Shown here: positions 42,818 through 52,668 of the stretch, in pieces
How positions within the stretch are numbered: the first letter of the stretch is position 1
Layout of the letters: each line of letters begins with the position of its first letter
DNA from: JAPPHA01 sp965221575
Lineage (GTDB): Bacteria; Pseudomonadota; Alphaproteobacteria; Rhodobacterales; Rhodobacteraceae
Length of the DNA: 64,000 nucleotides
Assembly: GCA_965221575.1 (NCBI GenBank)
Contig: CBDCSM010000013.1
Coordinates: 310,001-374,000 of the forward strand
Direction: 5' to 3'
Translations under genes and position numbers: made by a program
The notes under the pieces: generated by a model
Databases searched by the model: none
What the model was told of the DNA's origin: nothing
What the model saw: the letters and a program-made list of their open reading frames with translations, nothing else

Positions 42818-43222
42818 GCATCCGTCCAATCACGGAGTGCGCACCTGGCGGGCCTGCTGCGCCCTCAAGCCTGCCGCCAATGCTGTCCTTGCCGCGACGG
42901 AGACCAACTCGGATCGCCCGTGGCCGGGTCGCGGTGCCGGCGACCCCGCCCGCGCGGGCACTGCCCTTCATTGGGGTTGCGCGGGCCGCGGCGGCATCCG
43001 TTTCACGACTCGAAACACAACTGTTCTGACGTTTCATCCGAACGTTGATGCCTGCAGCGCGCCCGGAACACCGCGCGCCGGCCGGACTCTACCGGGCCGG
43101 TTTCCCAGGCGTTCCGGCGACACCCACACCCGCGCCAATACCCCCCAGCGGCCAGGCCGCGCATTCCCTTGCCGGTTGCCGCGATGAGAACCGTGATGAA
43201 ACCTGTCGAGGGAGCTCCTCGA
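42818..43222. other. About 400 bp between CoA-transferase and helicase genes
   Basis: Very GC-rich, with no gene recognised. The helicase frame is open from 43169, so its last 54 bases could be coding if an upstream start is used. No clear terminator was found. Confidence 0.4.
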
Positions 43223-45754
43223 ATGGAAACCGGCGAAACACCCTTCGGACGCCCGGATCGTCCTGCCATGGATTCGCGGCCCACAGGTGATCCACCCACG
43301 TCACCAGGGCGGAATGACGGCGATCGCTACCCCTGCCCTTTGCCAACCGACCTTGCGAACTGGTTCCACTCGAGAGGGTGGAAACTGCACCCTCATCAAC
43401 AAAGACTGATTGAACTTGCAGAAGAGTCGTCCGTTCTTCTGGTCGCACCGACTGGAGGCGGAAAGACGCTGGCCGGATTCCTCCCTTCGCTCATCGCGCT
43501 CGAATCCGGCGATTTCAACGGACTTCACACGCTGTATGTGTCACCGCTCAAGGCGCTCGCGTCCGATATCCGCCGGAATCTGCAGCAACCTGTCGACGAT
43601 CTTCAGCTGCCGGTACGAATCGAGGTGCGAACCGGCGATACGCCGCAAACACGGCGAGTCAGGCAGCGGACTGATCCGCCGCACATGCTCCTGACCACCC
43701 CGGAATCCCTCGCGCTCATGCTTTCCCATCCGGACTCGGAACGCATTTTCGGGACTCTCCAGAGAATCATCGTCGATGAAATCCACGCGCTCGTCGAGAG
43801 CCGTCGGGGGGATCAACTCGCGCTCTGCCTGTCCAGGCTCGGGTCGCTTGCTCCGTCCATGAGGCGTGTCGGCCTGTCGGCAACGGTCAAGGACCCGGAC
43901 GCGCTCGGTCATTTCCTTTCCGCAAATCCGGAACCGTGCACGGTCGTTCATGCCGACAGCGGCCCGCCGCCGGATATTTCGGTCTTGATGACCGACGAAC
44001 CGCCGCCCTGGTCCGGTGCCGGGGCAGTGTATTCCATCCCCGCCGTCATCGACGAGATTCGCGGCTCCCGCACGACGCTGGTCTTCATCAATACGAGAGC
44101 CCAGTCAGAAATCTATTTCCACGCCCTCTGGCAGGCGAATCACGACAACCTGCCGATCGCCCTGCATCATGGCGCCCTGTCGCGCGAGGCCCGGGAAAAA
44201 GTTGAGTCGGCGATGGTCGAAGGCCGCCTGCGCGCGATCGTTTGCACCGGAACCCTGGACCTCGGGATCGACTGGGGCGATGTCGATCTCGTCATCCAGG
44301 TCGGAGCGCCCAAGAATGTTCAGAGGCTGGTGCAGAGAATCGGTAGATCGAACCACACGTACAATGCGCCCTCCCGGGCAATTCTTGTTCCCGCCAACAG
44401 GTTCGAGGTCTTCGAATGCCAGGCGGCCCTCGAAGCGGCAGCCGCACACGACCTCGACGGCGAGCCACGGGGAGCAGGTGCCGGGGACGTTCTCTGCCAG
44501 CATATCTTCATTCGCGCCGCCGCCGGGCCGTTCGATGCCGACGAACTGTTTCGGGAAATCAGGGCGGCCGGGCCGTTCAGCACCATGACGAGGCAGGAAT
44601 TCGATGCATGCCTGGATTACTGCGCAACCGGGGGATACGCGTTCCAGGCCTATGACCGGTGGCAACGACTGAAACAGCGGCCGGACGGAAGATGGGAACT
44701 CCGGGACCCCCGGCGGGCCCGCTCCGTGCGCATGAATGTCGGCACGATCATCGAGGAAGACATGATGAGCGTCAGGTTGGGCCGGCGCGGCGGCCGGCCG
44801 CTCGGGCGGGTTGAAGAAGCCTTCGCGGCGACGCTGTCGGAAGGCGACACCTTCCTGATGGGCGGCAAGATCGTGCGTTTCGACAGGTTGCGGGAAATGA
44901 CCGTGGAAGTCTCGAGGTCCCAAGCCCGGCGCCCACGGATCGCTGTGTTCAGCGGGACCAAGTTCGCGACTTCGACCCTGTTGTGCAACCGCGTCATCGC
45001 GCTCCTTCAATCGGAATCTCCGCCCGGCGTTCCCGGCCACGCGATCAACTGGATCCGTCGACAGCGCGAGATCTCGCGGGTGCCGGTGTCCGGCCGTTTG
45101 CTGATCGAGAGCTTCCCCCACGGGAACCTTGAATGCACGTGCATCTACGGTTTCGCCGGGAAAAACGCGCACCAGACGCTCGGACTCCTGCTGACCCGCC
45201 GAATGGAAATACATGATCTCCGTCCCGTCGGATTCGTCACGACCGACTACGCGGTTCTGTTGTGGAGCCTGGGCAAGGTCACCGATGCGCATATGCTGAT
45301 GTCGCCCGAGAGTATCCGCGCCGGTTTCGAGGACTGGCTTTCCGAAAACGCGGTCATGAAACGGACATTCAAGACCGTTGCGACCATCTCGGGATTGATC
45401 GAACGGAACATCCCGGGGAGTATCCGCAAGACCGGTCGCCAGACCGTGGTTTCCTCCGACATGCTTTACGATACGTTGAGGAAATACGATCCCTATCACC
45501 TCCTGCTTCGCCTGACACGGGAGGAAGCGATGCGGGGAATCGTCGACTTTTCGCGCATCGAGGACATGTTCAGCCGAGTCAGGGGCCAAATCGACCATGT
45601 CCACGTCCCCCATGTCACGCCTCTTGCCGCTCCGCTCCTGCTCGAGGTCGGACGCGTTCCGATTTCCGCGAGCGGTGAAGAGGAACTGCTGTCCGAGACC
45701 GCCGGCGAACTGATGAAAAAGGCGGGGCTCGATCAATCGACGATCACTCAATGA
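43223..45754 (+). CDS. Ligase-associated DEXH-box DNA helicase (Lhr-like)
   Basis: 843 residues from ATG 43223, preceded by GAGGGAG at eight bases; TTG 43169 is the first possible start. Motif I APTGGGKT, motif II DEIH (about residues 185-188), GLSAT, and the C-terminal helicase motifs LVFINTRAQSE, GTLDLGIDWGDVD and QRIGRSNH are all present. A long Lhr-type C-terminal domain follows. This family acts with an ATP-dependent DNA ligase, an exonuclease and PdeM in DNA damage response. PdeM follows with ATGA overlap; ligase and exonuclease are not here. Confidence 0.92.
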   Translation: METGETPFGRPDRPAMDSRPTGDPPTSPGRNDGDRYPCPLPTDLANWFHSRGWKLHPHQQRLIELAEESSVLLVAPTGGGKTLAGFLPSLIALESGDFNGLHTLYVSPLKALASDIRRNLQQPVDDLQLPVRIEVRTGDTPQTRRVRQRTDPPHMLLTTPESLALMLSHPDSERIFGTLQRIIVDEIHALVESRRGDQLALCLSRLGSLAPSMRRVGLSATVKDPDALGHFLSANPEPCTVVHADSGPPPDISVLMTDEPPPWSGAGAVYSIPAVIDEIRGSRTTLVFINTRAQSEIYFHALWQANHDNLPIALHHGALSREAREKVESAMVEGRLRAIVCTGTLDLGIDWGDVDLVIQVGAPKNVQRLVQRIGRSNHTYNAPSRAILVPANRFEVFECQAALEAAAAHDLDGEPRGAGAGDVLCQHIFIRAAAGPFDADELFREIRAAGPFSTMTRQEFDACLDYCATGGYAFQAYDRWQRLKQRPDGRWELRDPRRARSVRMNVGTIIEEDMMSVRLGRRGGRPLGRVEEAFAATLSEGDTFLMGGKIVRFDRLREMTVEVSRSQARRPRIAVFSGTKFATSTLLCNRVIALLQSESPPGVPGHAINWIRRQREISRVPVSGRLLIESFPHGNLECTCIYGFAGKNAHQTLGLLLTRRMEIHDLRPVGFVTTDYAVLLWSLGKVTDAHMLMSPESIRAGFEDWLSENAVMKRTFKTVATISGLIERNIPGSIRKTGRQTVVSSDMLYDTLRKYDPYHLLLRLTREEAMRGIVDFSRIEDMFSRVRGQIDHVHVPHVTPLAAPLLLEVGRVPISASGEEELLSETAGELMKKAGLDQSTITQ

Positions 45755-46509
45755 CGACCACCCGGCATTCAAACGGCAACGAGACCAGCTTCGACTCGGA
45801 ACGCGTATTCCACTTCGAATTCTGCGGTGTCTCGCTATGCGCCCTGCCAGACCGTGCGCTCTGGTGGCCGGATCGCCGACTTCTCTGTGTCGCAGACCTG
45901 CATCTGGGGAAATCCGGGAGACTCGCCCGTTCGTCAGGCGCACTCCTGCCTCCATATGAAACGCGCGAAACCCTGACCCGGCTGTCCTGTCTCGTTCGGA
46001 TCGCCGATCCGGTGACGGTCGTTTGCCTCGGCGACAGCTTTGACGATCCCGAAGCTGTCCGCGAACTGTCGACAGAAGACCACGACACCATTTCGGTCAT
46101 GGCGCGAGGCCGTCAATGGATCTGGATATCGGGCAATCACGACCCCGGCCTGGTCAGCGGCGACGTGATGCCGGGGCTCGGCGGTGGCGAACCGCCTGGC
46201 AATCCCGGGATCCTTTCAGACCAGTTTACCGCGGGTCCGCTGATGTTTCGTCACATCGCGAATCCCGCCGAAAGCCGCGAGGTTTCGGCGCACTACCATC
46301 CGAAATGCCGCGTCTCGGGATATGGCAGGAGAGTGACAAGGGCGTGTTTTCTCATCGACGGCAAGCGAATCATCCTGCCCGCGTTCGGACACTACACTGG
46401 AGGCCTCCACTGCCACGAGCCCCCGTTATCAGACCTGATGGAACCTTCGGCCGTCGCCGTTCTGACAGGCGCCAGGGCAATCGCGGTTCCGGCCCGGCGC
46501 GAAAGCTGA
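45751..46509 (+). CDS. pdeM: Ligase-associated metallophosphoesterase PdeM
   Basis: 252 residues of the calcineurin-like phosphoesterase family. Motifs: LLCVADLHLGKSGRL (metal ligands Asp, His), CLGDSFDD (GDxxD-type), ISGNHDPG (GNHD) and the late SAHYHPK and ALPAFG-like LPAFGHYTGGL. Its ATG overlaps the helicase stop. The product is a nuclease/phosphodiesterase that works with the upstream helicase in DNA repair. Confidence 0.9.
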   Translation: MTTTRHSNGNETSFDSERVFHFEFCGVSLCALPDRALWWPDRRLLCVADLHLGKSGRLARSSGALLPPYETRETLTRLSCLVRIADPVTVVCLGDSFDDPEAVRELSTEDHDTISVMARGRQWIWISGNHDPGLVSGDVMPGLGGGEPPGNPGILSDQFTAGPLMFRHIANPAESREVSAHYHPKCRVSGYGRRVTRACFLIDGKRIILPAFGHYTGGLHCHEPPLSDLMEPSAVAVLTGARAIAVPARRES

Positions 46510-46530
46510 GCCCGCCCGGTTCCCGGCCGA

Positions 46531-47430
46531 TCAGGACAGCAGGTTGTCCGGTTCGGGGATCCCGTTGATTCGGCAACACGCGGTGATCGTGTTGGCCAAC
46601 AGGCAGGCAATCGTCATCGGCCCCACCCCGCCGGGGACAGGGGTCACGGCACCGGCCCGTTCAACGGCGCTGGCGAAATGCACATCGCCAACCAGCTTGT
46701 ACTTGCCGTCTCCCCGCTCGGGAGCAGGGACGCGGTTGATCCCGACATCGATTATGGTCGCCCCATCCCTGATCCAGGAACCCGAAATCATTTCGGGCCT
46801 CCCCACGGCCGCGATCAGGATGTCGGCCTCGCGGCAGAGGGCCTCGATGTTCCGGGTTCTGCTGTGGGCAATGGTCACCGTACAATGATTCTGCAGCAAA
46901 AGGCTGGCCATCGGCTTGCCAACGATATTCGAACGCCCGACCACCACGGCCCGCATTCCGGCAAGCGACCGGTGCTGTTCGCGCAGGAGAATGAGGCAAC
47001 CCGACGGCGTGCAGGGAATCATCGACGCCTGCCCGGTCGCCAGCAGGCCGACATTCGCGATGTTGAATCCGTCGACGTCTTTTTTCGGCCGGATCGAGTT
47101 GATGACAACGTCTTCCCGCAATTCGCCGGGGAGCGGCAACTGGCAAAGGATCCCGTGGACCCCGGAATCATCATTCAGTTCCTGCAGGCATCCAATGAGT
47201 TCGGCCTCGGTCGTCGAAGCCGGAAGTTGCCGTACGGACGAAATGACCCCGGCCTCTGCCGCGGCCTTGTGCTTGTTTCTCACGTAGATCTTGCTGGCCG
47301 GATCATCCCCGACCAGGACAACCGCCAGTTTCGGAGGACATCCTGACGTCGTCAGCACGGCTGCGTGGCGCGCAACTCTGGCCCTGACCCTTTCGGCGAT
47401 CAGCTTTCCGTCGATCACCCTTGCCGTCAA
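46531..47430 (-). CDS. folD: Methylenetetrahydrofolate dehydrogenase/cyclohydrolase
   Basis: 299 residues from TTG 47430, chosen because GAGGAAAGG lies eight bases upstream and the normal FolD start (TARVIDGKLIAE) follows. An upstream ATG at 47508 would overlap fhs. Catalytic Lys53 lies in SKIYVRNKHKAA. The substrate motif QLPLPGEL, cofactor site VVVGRSNIVGKPMASLLL and C-terminal TPVPGGVGPMTIA are intact. It interconverts methylene-, methenyl- and formyl-THF and is adjacent to fhs, so the two complete the formate to methylene-THF route. Confidence 0.95.
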   Translation of the reverse strand: MTARVIDGKLIAERVRARVARHAAVLTTSGCPPKLAVVLVGDDPASKIYVRNKHKAAAEAGVISSVRQLPASTTEAELIGCLQELNDDSGVHGILCQLPLPGELREDVVINSIRPKKDVDGFNIANVGLLATGQASMIPCTPSGCLILLREQHRSLAGMRAVVVGRSNIVGKPMASLLLQNHCTVTIAHSRTRNIEALCREADILIAAVGRPEMISGSWIRDGATIIDVGINRVPAPERGDGKYKLVGDVHFASAVERAGAVTPVPGGVGPMTIACLLANTITACCRINGIPEPDNLLS

Positions 47431-47476
47431 GACGCGGGCCTTTCCTCGATCCGTGCGTTTCGTTCTGGCGGCAAGT

Positions 47477-49156
47477 TCAGAACAACCCGTCGATTTCGCC
47501 GTCTTCATTCAGGCAGATCGACTCCGCGGCCGGGACCCTTGGCAGCCCCGGCATGGTCATGATCTCGCCGCAGATGGCGACGACAAACCCGGCGCCCGCC
47601 GACAGGCGAACCTCCCGAATCGGGATCGAATGGCCGGTCGGAGCCCCACGCAGATTCGGGTCGGTCGAGAAGCTGTACTGGGTCTTTGCCATGCAGACAG
47701 GCAGGTTCCCGTATCCCTGTTCTTCCCACAGACCAAGCTGGTCCCTGATCTTCTTGTCGGCGACAACTTCGTCCGCCCGGTAGATTTTTCGGGCTATCGT
47801 TTCGATCTTTTCCATGAGAGGCATGTCGTCCGGATAGATCGGCGCGAACCGGGCGGTTTCCGAGTCGGCGATTTCAGCGACGCGTGTGGCCAGGTCGACC
47901 GTTCCCTCGGACCCCATCTCCCAATGCCTGCAAAGAATGGCCTCGGTTCCGAGCGCTTCGCAGAATTCGCGCACGCCGCCGACCTCGGCGTCCGTGTCCG
48001 AAACGAAATGATTGATCGCGACGACAACCGGAACACCGAACGACTTGACGTTCTCGATATGGCGGCCAAGGTTCGCGCAACCGTCGCGGACGGCCTGGAC
48101 GTTTTCGGTGTTGAGATCAGCTCTCGCGACACCACCATTCATTTTCGTCGCGCGAATGGTCGCAACAACCACGACAGCCGACGGGGCGAGGCCAGCCATT
48201 CTGCATTTGATGTTCATGAATTTCTCGGCACCGAGATCCGCGCCGAAACCCGCTTCGGTCACGACATAGTCGGCGAGTTTCAGTGCCGTCGTCGTTGCGG
48301 TTACCGAATTGCAGCCATGGGCGATGTTGGCAAAAGGCCCGCCATGCACGAATGCCGGGTTGTTCTCGAGCGTCTGGACCAGGTTTGGCTGCAAGGCCTG
48401 TTGCAGGAGAACCGTCATTGCGCCGTCGGCCTTGATGTCGCGGCAGTATACCGGCGAACGGTCGCGGCGGTAACCGATGATGATCCTGCCAAGCCGCTCC
48501 TGCAGATCATCAAGGTCCGATGCCAGGCACAGGATCGCCATGACTTCGGATGCGACCGTGATGTCGAACCCGGTCTGGCGCGGGAAGCCGTTCGCCACAC
48601 CGCCGAGCGATGCCACGATATCTCGCAGCGCCCTGTCGTTCATGTCCAGGACCCTGCGCCAGGTCACGCGGCGGTGGTCGATTTCCAGGGAATTTCCCCA
48701 GTAGATGTGGTTGTCGATCATCGCGCTCAGAAGATTGTGCGCCGAGGTGATCGCGTGGAAATCGCCCGTGAAGTGCAGGTTCATGTCTTCCATCGGAACG
48801 ACCTGTGCGAGCCCGCCGCCGGCAGCCCCGCCCTTCATTCCGAAACACGGTCCGAGGGACGCTTCACGAATGCAGATCGCCGCTTTCTTTCCGATCCTGC
48901 AGAGGCCGTCCCCGAGGCCGACGGTCGTCGTCGTCTTGCCTTCCCCTGCCGGAGTCGGATTGATCGCGGTCACCAGGATCAGGCGCCCGTCTTTCCGCCC
49001 TGCCAGCGACTTGATGAAACCCGCCGAGATCTTCGCCTTGTCGTGACCGAACGGCACAAGACTCTCCGGAGGGATCCCGAGCGTCGCCCCGACTTCCTGG
49101 ATCGGTCGCTTGTCCGCGGCGCGCGCAATCTCGATATCTGTTCTGTAGGATGCCAT
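47477..49156 (-). CDS. fhs: Formate-tetrahydrofolate ligase
   Basis: About 559 residues. The P-loop is TPAGEGKTTTTVGLGDGL near residue 70, and SLGPCFGMKGGAAGGG and GGVARADLNTENVQAVRDGC are family hallmarks. It makes 10-formyl-THF from formate, ATP and THF. ATG 49156 is preferred to the TTG eight codons upstream. It lies 46 bp upstream of folD on the same strand, so they are probably an operon serving formate assimilation or one-carbon oxidation. Confidence 0.95.
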   Translation of the reverse strand: MASYRTDIEIARAADKRPIQEVGATLGIPPESLVPFGHDKAKISAGFIKSLAGRKDGRLILVTAINPTPAGEGKTTTTVGLGDGLCRIGKKAAICIREASLGPCFGMKGGAAGGGLAQVVPMEDMNLHFTGDFHAITSAHNLLSAMIDNHIYWGNSLEIDHRRVTWRRVLDMNDRALRDIVASLGGVANGFPRQTGFDITVASEVMAILCLASDLDDLQERLGRIIIGYRRDRSPVYCRDIKADGAMTVLLQQALQPNLVQTLENNPAFVHGGPFANIAHGCNSVTATTTALKLADYVVTEAGFGADLGAEKFMNIKCRMAGLAPSAVVVVATIRATKMNGGVARADLNTENVQAVRDGCANLGRHIENVKSFGVPVVVAINHFVSDTDAEVGGVREFCEALGTEAILCRHWEMGSEGTVDLATRVAEIADSETARFAPIYPDDMPLMEKIETIARKIYRADEVVADKKIRDQLGLWEEQGYGNLPVCMAKTQYSFSTDPNLRGAPTGHSIPIREVRLSAGAGFVVAICGEIMTMPGLPRVPAAESICLNEDGEIDGLF

Positions 49157-49397
49157 GGCTGACTGAATTCCCTTGTTCAAAAAACCCGGTCTACTAAGTC
49201 ACGGGGACGACACCGTCATCACCTGTCTTGAGTTTTCCGGAAATTATCTGCGGATAACGACGCCGGCCACGCCAATTGCGACGCATCGTATCGCCCGAAC
49301 CCGCGCACAAGCGGTCACGCGACCTCCCGGCCGCAATACTTCTGGACCGCTGGAAGAACATTCCCGCTCGGAATACCGCGGCGCCGATCAAACCGCG

Positions 49398-51311
49398 TCA
49401 CGTCGAAGGGTTCGGCTTGAATCCCGACCGTCCCCTGGAAGCCTGCGGTTTTTTCGTTTTTGGAATCGCAACGATGCTCTTGTGCAACTCCTTTTCATCG
49501 GGCTCGTCATCGTCCCGGTTAAGCGGTTGTCCATTGATGACGGTGGTGATTTCGTCGCCTGTCAGGGTTTCATATTCGAGAAGACCCTCGGCCAGCCGTT
49601 CCAGGTCCTGCCGTTTTTCGGTCAGGATTTCCATCGCGGTCTCGAACCCGTCGTCAACGAGGGCCCGGACTTCCGTGTCGATGTTCTCCAGGGTATTCGG
49701 ACCATTGTTCGACATGCCCTGGTAGGGCCCGAGGAAGGTTTCCTCGCGATTGGCATAATCGATATTTCCCAGCACTTCCGACATGCCCATCTGGGTGACC
49801 ATCGCGCGGGCCATCCGTGTAACCTGCTGGATGTCGGAAGCGGCGCCCGAAGTGACGTTTTCCTCGCCGAAAACCAGAACTTCCGCGGCCTTTCCCCCCA
49901 TCGCCATCGCAATTTTCGACTTCAGCTTGCGCTTGGTAATCGAAAGCTGGTCACGCTCGGGCAGGGCGAGGACGAGGCCAAGGGCACGACCTCTCGGGAT
50001 AATCGTCGCCTTGTGTATCGGATCGTGCTGGGGCGAATTCAGCCCGACAATCGCATGTCCCGCCTCGTGATAGGCCGTCAGTTTCTTTTCCTCGTCGGTC
50101 ATGACTAGGGACCGTCTTTCGGCTCCCATCATGACCTTGTCCTTGGCGTTTTCGAAATCCTCCATGGTGATCGCCCGCTTGCCGGCGCGTGCGGCCGCCA
50201 GCGCGGCTTCGTTGACCAGGTTCGCCAGGTCCGCTCCGGAAAACCCCGGGGTTCCGCGAGCGATGATCCTGAGGTCGACGTCGGGAGCAAGCGGAGTCTT
50301 TCGTGAGTGGACTTCCAGGATCTTTTCGCGACCCTTGATGTCCGGGTTGGGAACCTGGACCTGCCTGTCAAAACGGCCCGGCCGGAGAAGCGCAGGGTCA
50401 AGAACGTCGGGACGGTTGGTCGCCGCGAGCAGGATGACGCCCTCGTTCGCTTCGAATCCATCCATCTCGACCAGCAACTGGTTCAGGGTCTGCTCACGCT
50501 CGTCATTGCCACCGCCGTAACCGACGCCCCGATGCCGGCCGACGGCGTCAATCTCGTCGACGAACACGATGCAGGGGGCGTTTTTCTTCGCCTGATCAAA
50601 CATGTCGCGAACGCGGCTGGCGCCAACGCCCACGAACATTTCGACGAAATCCGATCCGGAAATGCTGAAGAACGGAACATCCGCCTCGCCCGCGATTGCG
50701 CGGGCGAGCAGGGTTTTGCCGGTTCCCGGAGGTCCGACAAGAACCGCGCCCTTCGGAATCTTTCCGCCAAGACGCGAAAACATGGTCGGATTTCGCAGGA
50801 ACTCCACGATTTCTTCGAGTTCCTCCTTGGCCTCGTCGATTCCGGCGACGTCGTCGAACGTGACCCGGCCCTGTCGTTCGGTCAGCAGCTTCGCCTTCGA
50901 CTTGCCGAAACCCATGGCGCCGCCCCGGCCGCCCTGCATCCGGTTCATTATGAAAATCCACACCCCGATCAGCACCAGGAAAGGCAACCAGACCGACAAG
51001 GCGGATGCGATGAAAGACTGCTCCTGCGGCTTGGCAATGATCTCGACACCCGATTCCAGCAGGACCGGGGTGACATCAACGCCCGGAGGCACGACCGCCC
51101 TGAATTCCGCGCCATTTCCACTTCGGAGGTGGACCGTTTCACCGTCGATCACGACACTTTCGACATCGCTGTTCTCGATCCGGGCGATCATGTCGGAAAA
51201 GCTGATGGTCGTTCCCGAACTGGCGATCTGGTTGCCGTCGAAGAGACGGAAAAGAACCACGACCAAAAGGAACAGCACGACCCAGATGGCCAGGTTTCTG
51301 GCATTACCCAC
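49398..51311 (-). CDS. ftsH: ATP-dependent zinc metalloprotease FtsH
   Basis: 637 residues. Two membrane segments (about 8-24 and 106-122) flank a periplasmic domain. Walker A GPPGTGKT is 193-200, Walker B FVDEID about 250-255 and the SRH region 295-313. The zinc motif HEAGH is at 415-419. It degrades misfolded or unstable membrane and soluble proteins at the inner membrane. It follows tilS on the same strand, the normal alphaproteobacterial order. Confidence 0.98.
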   Translation of the reverse strand: MGNARNLAIWVVLFLLVVVLFRLFDGNQIASSGTTISFSDMIARIENSDVESVVIDGETVHLRSGNGAEFRAVVPPGVDVTPVLLESGVEIIAKPQEQSFIASALSVWLPFLVLIGVWIFIMNRMQGGRGGAMGFGKSKAKLLTERQGRVTFDDVAGIDEAKEELEEIVEFLRNPTMFSRLGGKIPKGAVLVGPPGTGKTLLARAIAGEADVPFFSISGSDFVEMFVGVGASRVRDMFDQAKKNAPCIVFVDEIDAVGRHRGVGYGGGNDEREQTLNQLLVEMDGFEANEGVILLAATNRPDVLDPALLRPGRFDRQVQVPNPDIKGREKILEVHSRKTPLAPDVDLRIIARGTPGFSGADLANLVNEAALAAARAGKRAITMEDFENAKDKVMMGAERRSLVMTDEEKKLTAYHEAGHAIVGLNSPQHDPIHKATIIPRGRALGLVLALPERDQLSITKRKLKSKIAMAMGGKAAEVLVFGEENVTSGAASDIQQVTRMARAMVTQMGMSEVLGNIDYANREETFLGPYQGMSNNGPNTLENIDTEVRALVDDGFETAMEILTEKRQDLERLAEGLLEYETLTGDEITTVINGQPLNRDDDEPDEKELHKSIVAIPKTKKPQASRGRSGFKPNPST

Positions 51312-51404
51312 GACTTGCCTCCCCGCATTCTCGTTTTCCGGCGCCGGTCTTCACCTGTTGCGCCGACCTGTACTCATCTACAGATAGTCTCCGGGCGAAA
51401 GAAT

Positions 51405-52664
51405 TCAATGCGTTACGATCGACCCGAAGAAGGAATTGACGCCGTTTTCCAGAAAACAGTCACACCCGCGCCTCATACCCGCAAGTGGCGCGGAGATCAA
51501 TTCATTCACCAACCAGATTGACGGGGACGCCATGACGGCCATCCTGCTGGAATCCTGGCATTTCCACTCAGGGCAGAAGCGGAGGCCGGGTTCCCCGAGC
51601 GGCCGAACTTCCGATTCACGCAGTTCTTCGGGAACAATGACCCGCCACCGAACATCAAACACGCCACTCGTGGCGGGCTGAACGTTCATCGCGGATACCT
51701 CCCTGCACACTTCCGCCACACCCTTGCTGTCGTGAACGGCGATACATCCCGACAGGGTCGCGCTGAGGCCGGAATTCAGCGCCTCCTCAAACCGCAACAG
51801 CGCGGCCAGACGCGGCCGGTAGCTCGAACCCGAGACCCATTTGAGCGCATGCGCCAACAAACGGAGCCGGATCTCGGCGGGGGCGTCGCCGCATTGTTCG
51901 AGATCGATCAGGACCGATCCCATTCTCGTTGGCTCAGCCACCCTGTTCGCCAGTTCCCGCGTCGCGACTTCCAGACCGAACCTGGCTTGTTTCATTCGAT
52001 CAGCGGTCGCAATCAGCGTTTGCTGGTCGAGGCCCAATTCGTCCAGTTGCCGCCCGGCCTTTCTGACCCGGGATCGAAGAAAGCGGTCGTCTTCGTTGCA
52101 GGGGTCCTCGCACCACTCGACGCCGGCCGAGGTCAGGAATTTCCGCAGGCTTTCCCGCGAGACCTCCAAAAGAGGACGGATCCAGTCAACCCCCCGATCA
52201 TGTTCGACCGGGTACATCGACGCGAGGCCATCGACTCCCGATCCCCTTCCAAGCCTCATCAGGAAAGTCTCGGCCTGGTCGTCCCTGGTATGGCCAAGCA
52301 GGATCGCACCGAGTCCATGCAGCCGCGCCCACGAACCGATCAGCTCGCGTCGGGCATCGCGGGCGGCGCCCTGGAGGTTCCCCGACGCGGGGGCGGAATC
52401 CCAACTCAGCGTTTCGTGCTCGACGCCCAGTTCACGGCAGAGAGAGGCAACGAACCGTGCCTCCGCATCGGCCGCGTCGCGAAGTCGGTGGTTGACCGTC
52501 GCGCACCGGAGGGCGCAACCCTTTTCCTTCGACCACGCGTGGGAAAGAAGCAGGAGCGCAACGGAATCACCACCGCCGGAAACCGCGACACCAAGTTTCG
52601 CACCCTGAATTCCTGCTTTGTCGAGAGCGAGCGAGAACGCCGCGCGAACGGAATCGTCAGTCAC
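51405..52664 (-). CDS. tilS: tRNA(Ile)-lysidine synthase
   Basis: It changes C34 of tRNA-Ile(CAU) to lysidine. The PP-loop SGGGDS lies near the N-terminus, followed by VNHRLRDAADAEARF and LLGHTRDDQAETFLMRL, which are family hallmarks. The C-terminal TilS domain ends near residue 410. GTG 52664 just after the cpoB stop is preferred; ATG 52718 would overlap cpoB by 50 bp. The product of about 419 residues is normal length. Confidence 0.94.
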   Translation of the reverse strand: MTDDSVRAAFSLALDKAGIQGAKLGVAVSGGGDSVALLLLSHAWSKEKGCALRCATVNHRLRDAADAEARFVASLCRELGVEHETLSWDSAPASGNLQGAARDARRELIGSWARLHGLGAILLGHTRDDQAETFLMRLGRGSGVDGLASMYPVEHDRGVDWIRPLLEVSRESLRKFLTSAGVEWCEDPCNEDDRFLRSRVRKAGRQLDELGLDQQTLIATADRMKQARFGLEVATRELANRVAEPTRMGSVLIDLEQCGDAPAEIRLRLLAHALKWVSGSSYRPRLAALLRFEEALNSGLSATLSGCIAVHDSKGVAEVCREVSAMNVQPATSGVFDVRWRVIVPEELRESEVRPLGEPGLRFCPEWKCQDSSRMAVMASPSIWLVNELISAPLAGMRRGCDCFLENGVNSFFGSIVTH

Positions 52665-52668
52665 CTTT

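Noticed and set aside
44105..45955. 616-codon minus-strand frame opposite the helicase
   Set aside because: It lies antisense to well-supported helicase motifs and has no family match; its composition is typical of antisense GC-rich frames.
47291..49162. 623-codon plus-strand frame opposite fhs
   Set aside because: It is antisense to a complete formate-THF ligase with all motifs, so it is a shadow.
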